From Candidatus Methylomirabilota bacterium (GTDB lineage Bacteria; Methylomirabilota; Methylomirabilia; Methylomirabilales; Methylomirabilaceae), in contig PQAQ01000023.1 in NCBI GenBank assembly GCA_003105305.1, positions 1 through 5,934 on the forward strand: a stretch of DNA of 5,934 nt. The letters are read 5' to 3'. The notes under the pieces are model-generated. The model ran no database searches, was not told where the DNA came from, and was given only the letters and a program-made list of their open reading frames with translations. The translations under genes and the position numbers were made by a program. Every line of letters begins with the position of its first letter. Within the stretch, counting starts at the first letter, position 1. Shown piece after piece: positions 5,381 to 5,934 of the stretch.

Positions 5381-5934
5381 GTGGAGGGGCTGCGACAGGA
5401 ACTGGACGACCTGAAGGCGGCGGCGTTCGAGCGGATTGATCAGAGCGCTGACCCGGCCCAGCTCGAGCAGGCGCGCGTGCAGTTCCTCGGCCGCAAGGCG
5501 AGACTGACGGCGATTCTCCGGCAATTGGTCACGCTCCCGCCGCAGGAGCGGCCGGCGATCGGTCTGTTAGCCAACCAGATCAAGCAGGCGATTGAGGAGC
5601 GGATCGCGGCCAGACGGGCCGCCCTCGAATTGATCCCGAGCGATGAGGTGCTGGCGGCAGACCGCATCGACGTGACACTGCCGGGGCGATGGCCGACCGT
5701 AGGCCGCCTGCATCCCCTCACTCAGATCATCCGCGAAATCTGCCGAATCTTCGCAGAGATGGGGTTCGCGGTCATCGAGGGTCCGGAGGTCGAGTGGGAC
5801 TACTATAATTTCGAGGCCCTCAACATTCCGGAGGATCATCCGGCCAGAGAGATGTGGGATACCTTCTGGATCGATCCGACCAGCGCCCACGTCGACAAAC
5901 CGATGCTCCTGCGGACGCACACCTCGCCGATGCA
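5381..5934 (+). CDS. pheS: Phenylalanyl-tRNA synthetase alpha subunit (3' end outside window)
   Basis: PheS is the catalytic subunit of the alpha2-beta2 class II synthetase that charges tRNA-Phe; pheT for the beta subunit would be expected next. The 184 codons seen include the N-terminal coiled coil that binds tRNA (about 1-85, ELDDLKAAAFERI and QARVQFLGRKARLTAIL). The start of the catalytic domain follows: GRLHPLTQIIREICRIFAEMGF (near 109-130), GPEVEWDYYNFEALNIPEDHPARE and LLRTHTSPM at the edge. The motif DTFW replaces the more usual DTFY/DTFW-type aromatic position and looks normal. GTG 5381 is the first in-frame start after a stop at 5333-5335, with GGGGGAG immediately upstream at tight spacing. 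About half of the protein is missing because the window ends. Confidence 0.97.
   Translation, partial: MEGLRQELDDLKAAAFERIDQSADPAQLEQARVQFLGRKARLTAILRQLVTLPPQERPAIGLLANQIKQAIEERIAARRAALELIPSDEVLAADRIDVTLPGRWPTVGRLHPLTQIIREICRIFAEMGFAVIEGPEVEWDYYNFEALNIPEDHPAREMWDTFWIDPTSAHVDKPMLLRTHTSPM

Noticed and set aside
5325..5414. Leader peptide for Phe attenuation of pheS (29 codons from ATG 5325)
   Set aside because: It contains no phenylalanine codons and overlaps the pheS start, so it does not fit a Phe-responsive leader peptide.
1..5934. CRISPR array, insertion sequence, phage or defence genes
   Set aside because: No regularly spaced repeats, transposase motifs, terminal inverted repeats or integrase features were found on either strand.

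Overview
The window looks like chromosomal DNA of a Gram-negative-type bacterium with moderately high GC content. The right two thirds (about 1970-5934) is the translation cluster tRNA-Val, thrS, infC, rpmI, rplT, pheS, all on the + strand with gaps of 17-65 bases after thrS. This gene order is widespread in bacteria. Strong Shine-Dalgarno sequences and GTG starts (thrS, rpmI, pheS) are common here. I cannot fix the organism from the sequence. An NC10/Methylomirabilis-like, deltaproteobacterial or similar environmental lineage fits the base composition, but that is a weak guess.

The left third (1-1631, - strand) encodes a sigma-54-dependent transcriptional activator. It reads without interruption from ATG at 1631 to the window edge (543 codons seen, stop outside). 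Its input part is unusual: an N-terminal plant-type [2Fe-2S] ferredoxin domain and a PAS-like segment precede the AAA+ ATPase and a Fis-type helix-turn-helix. This suggests a redox- or oxygen-responsive activator. A well-spaced -24/-12 (sigma-54) promoter at 1697-1712 points leftward into this gene, so the activator may be made under sigma-54 control and possibly regulate itself. Its transcript would begin with a GC-rich hairpin just upstream of the ribosome binding site.

Between the two blocks (1632-1969) there is no recognisable gene. Composition drops sharply here: hand-counted 60-base lines inside the regulator reach 78-83% GC, a line at 1801-1860 is 50%, and a line in thrS is 62%. Either the regulator was acquired or the window joins two different sequences near 1700.

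The translation block starts with tRNA-Val(GAC), which has its own sigma-70-like promoter. A second candidate promoter precedes thrS. Threonyl-tRNA synthetase is complete, with editing and zinc residues intact. IF3 (infC) most likely starts at the non-standard codon ATC at 4209, which matches the known rare-start-codon autoregulation of IF3. Ribosomal proteins L35 and L20 follow. A 12-bp perfect hairpin then separates rplT from pheS, whose 3' end lies outside the window.
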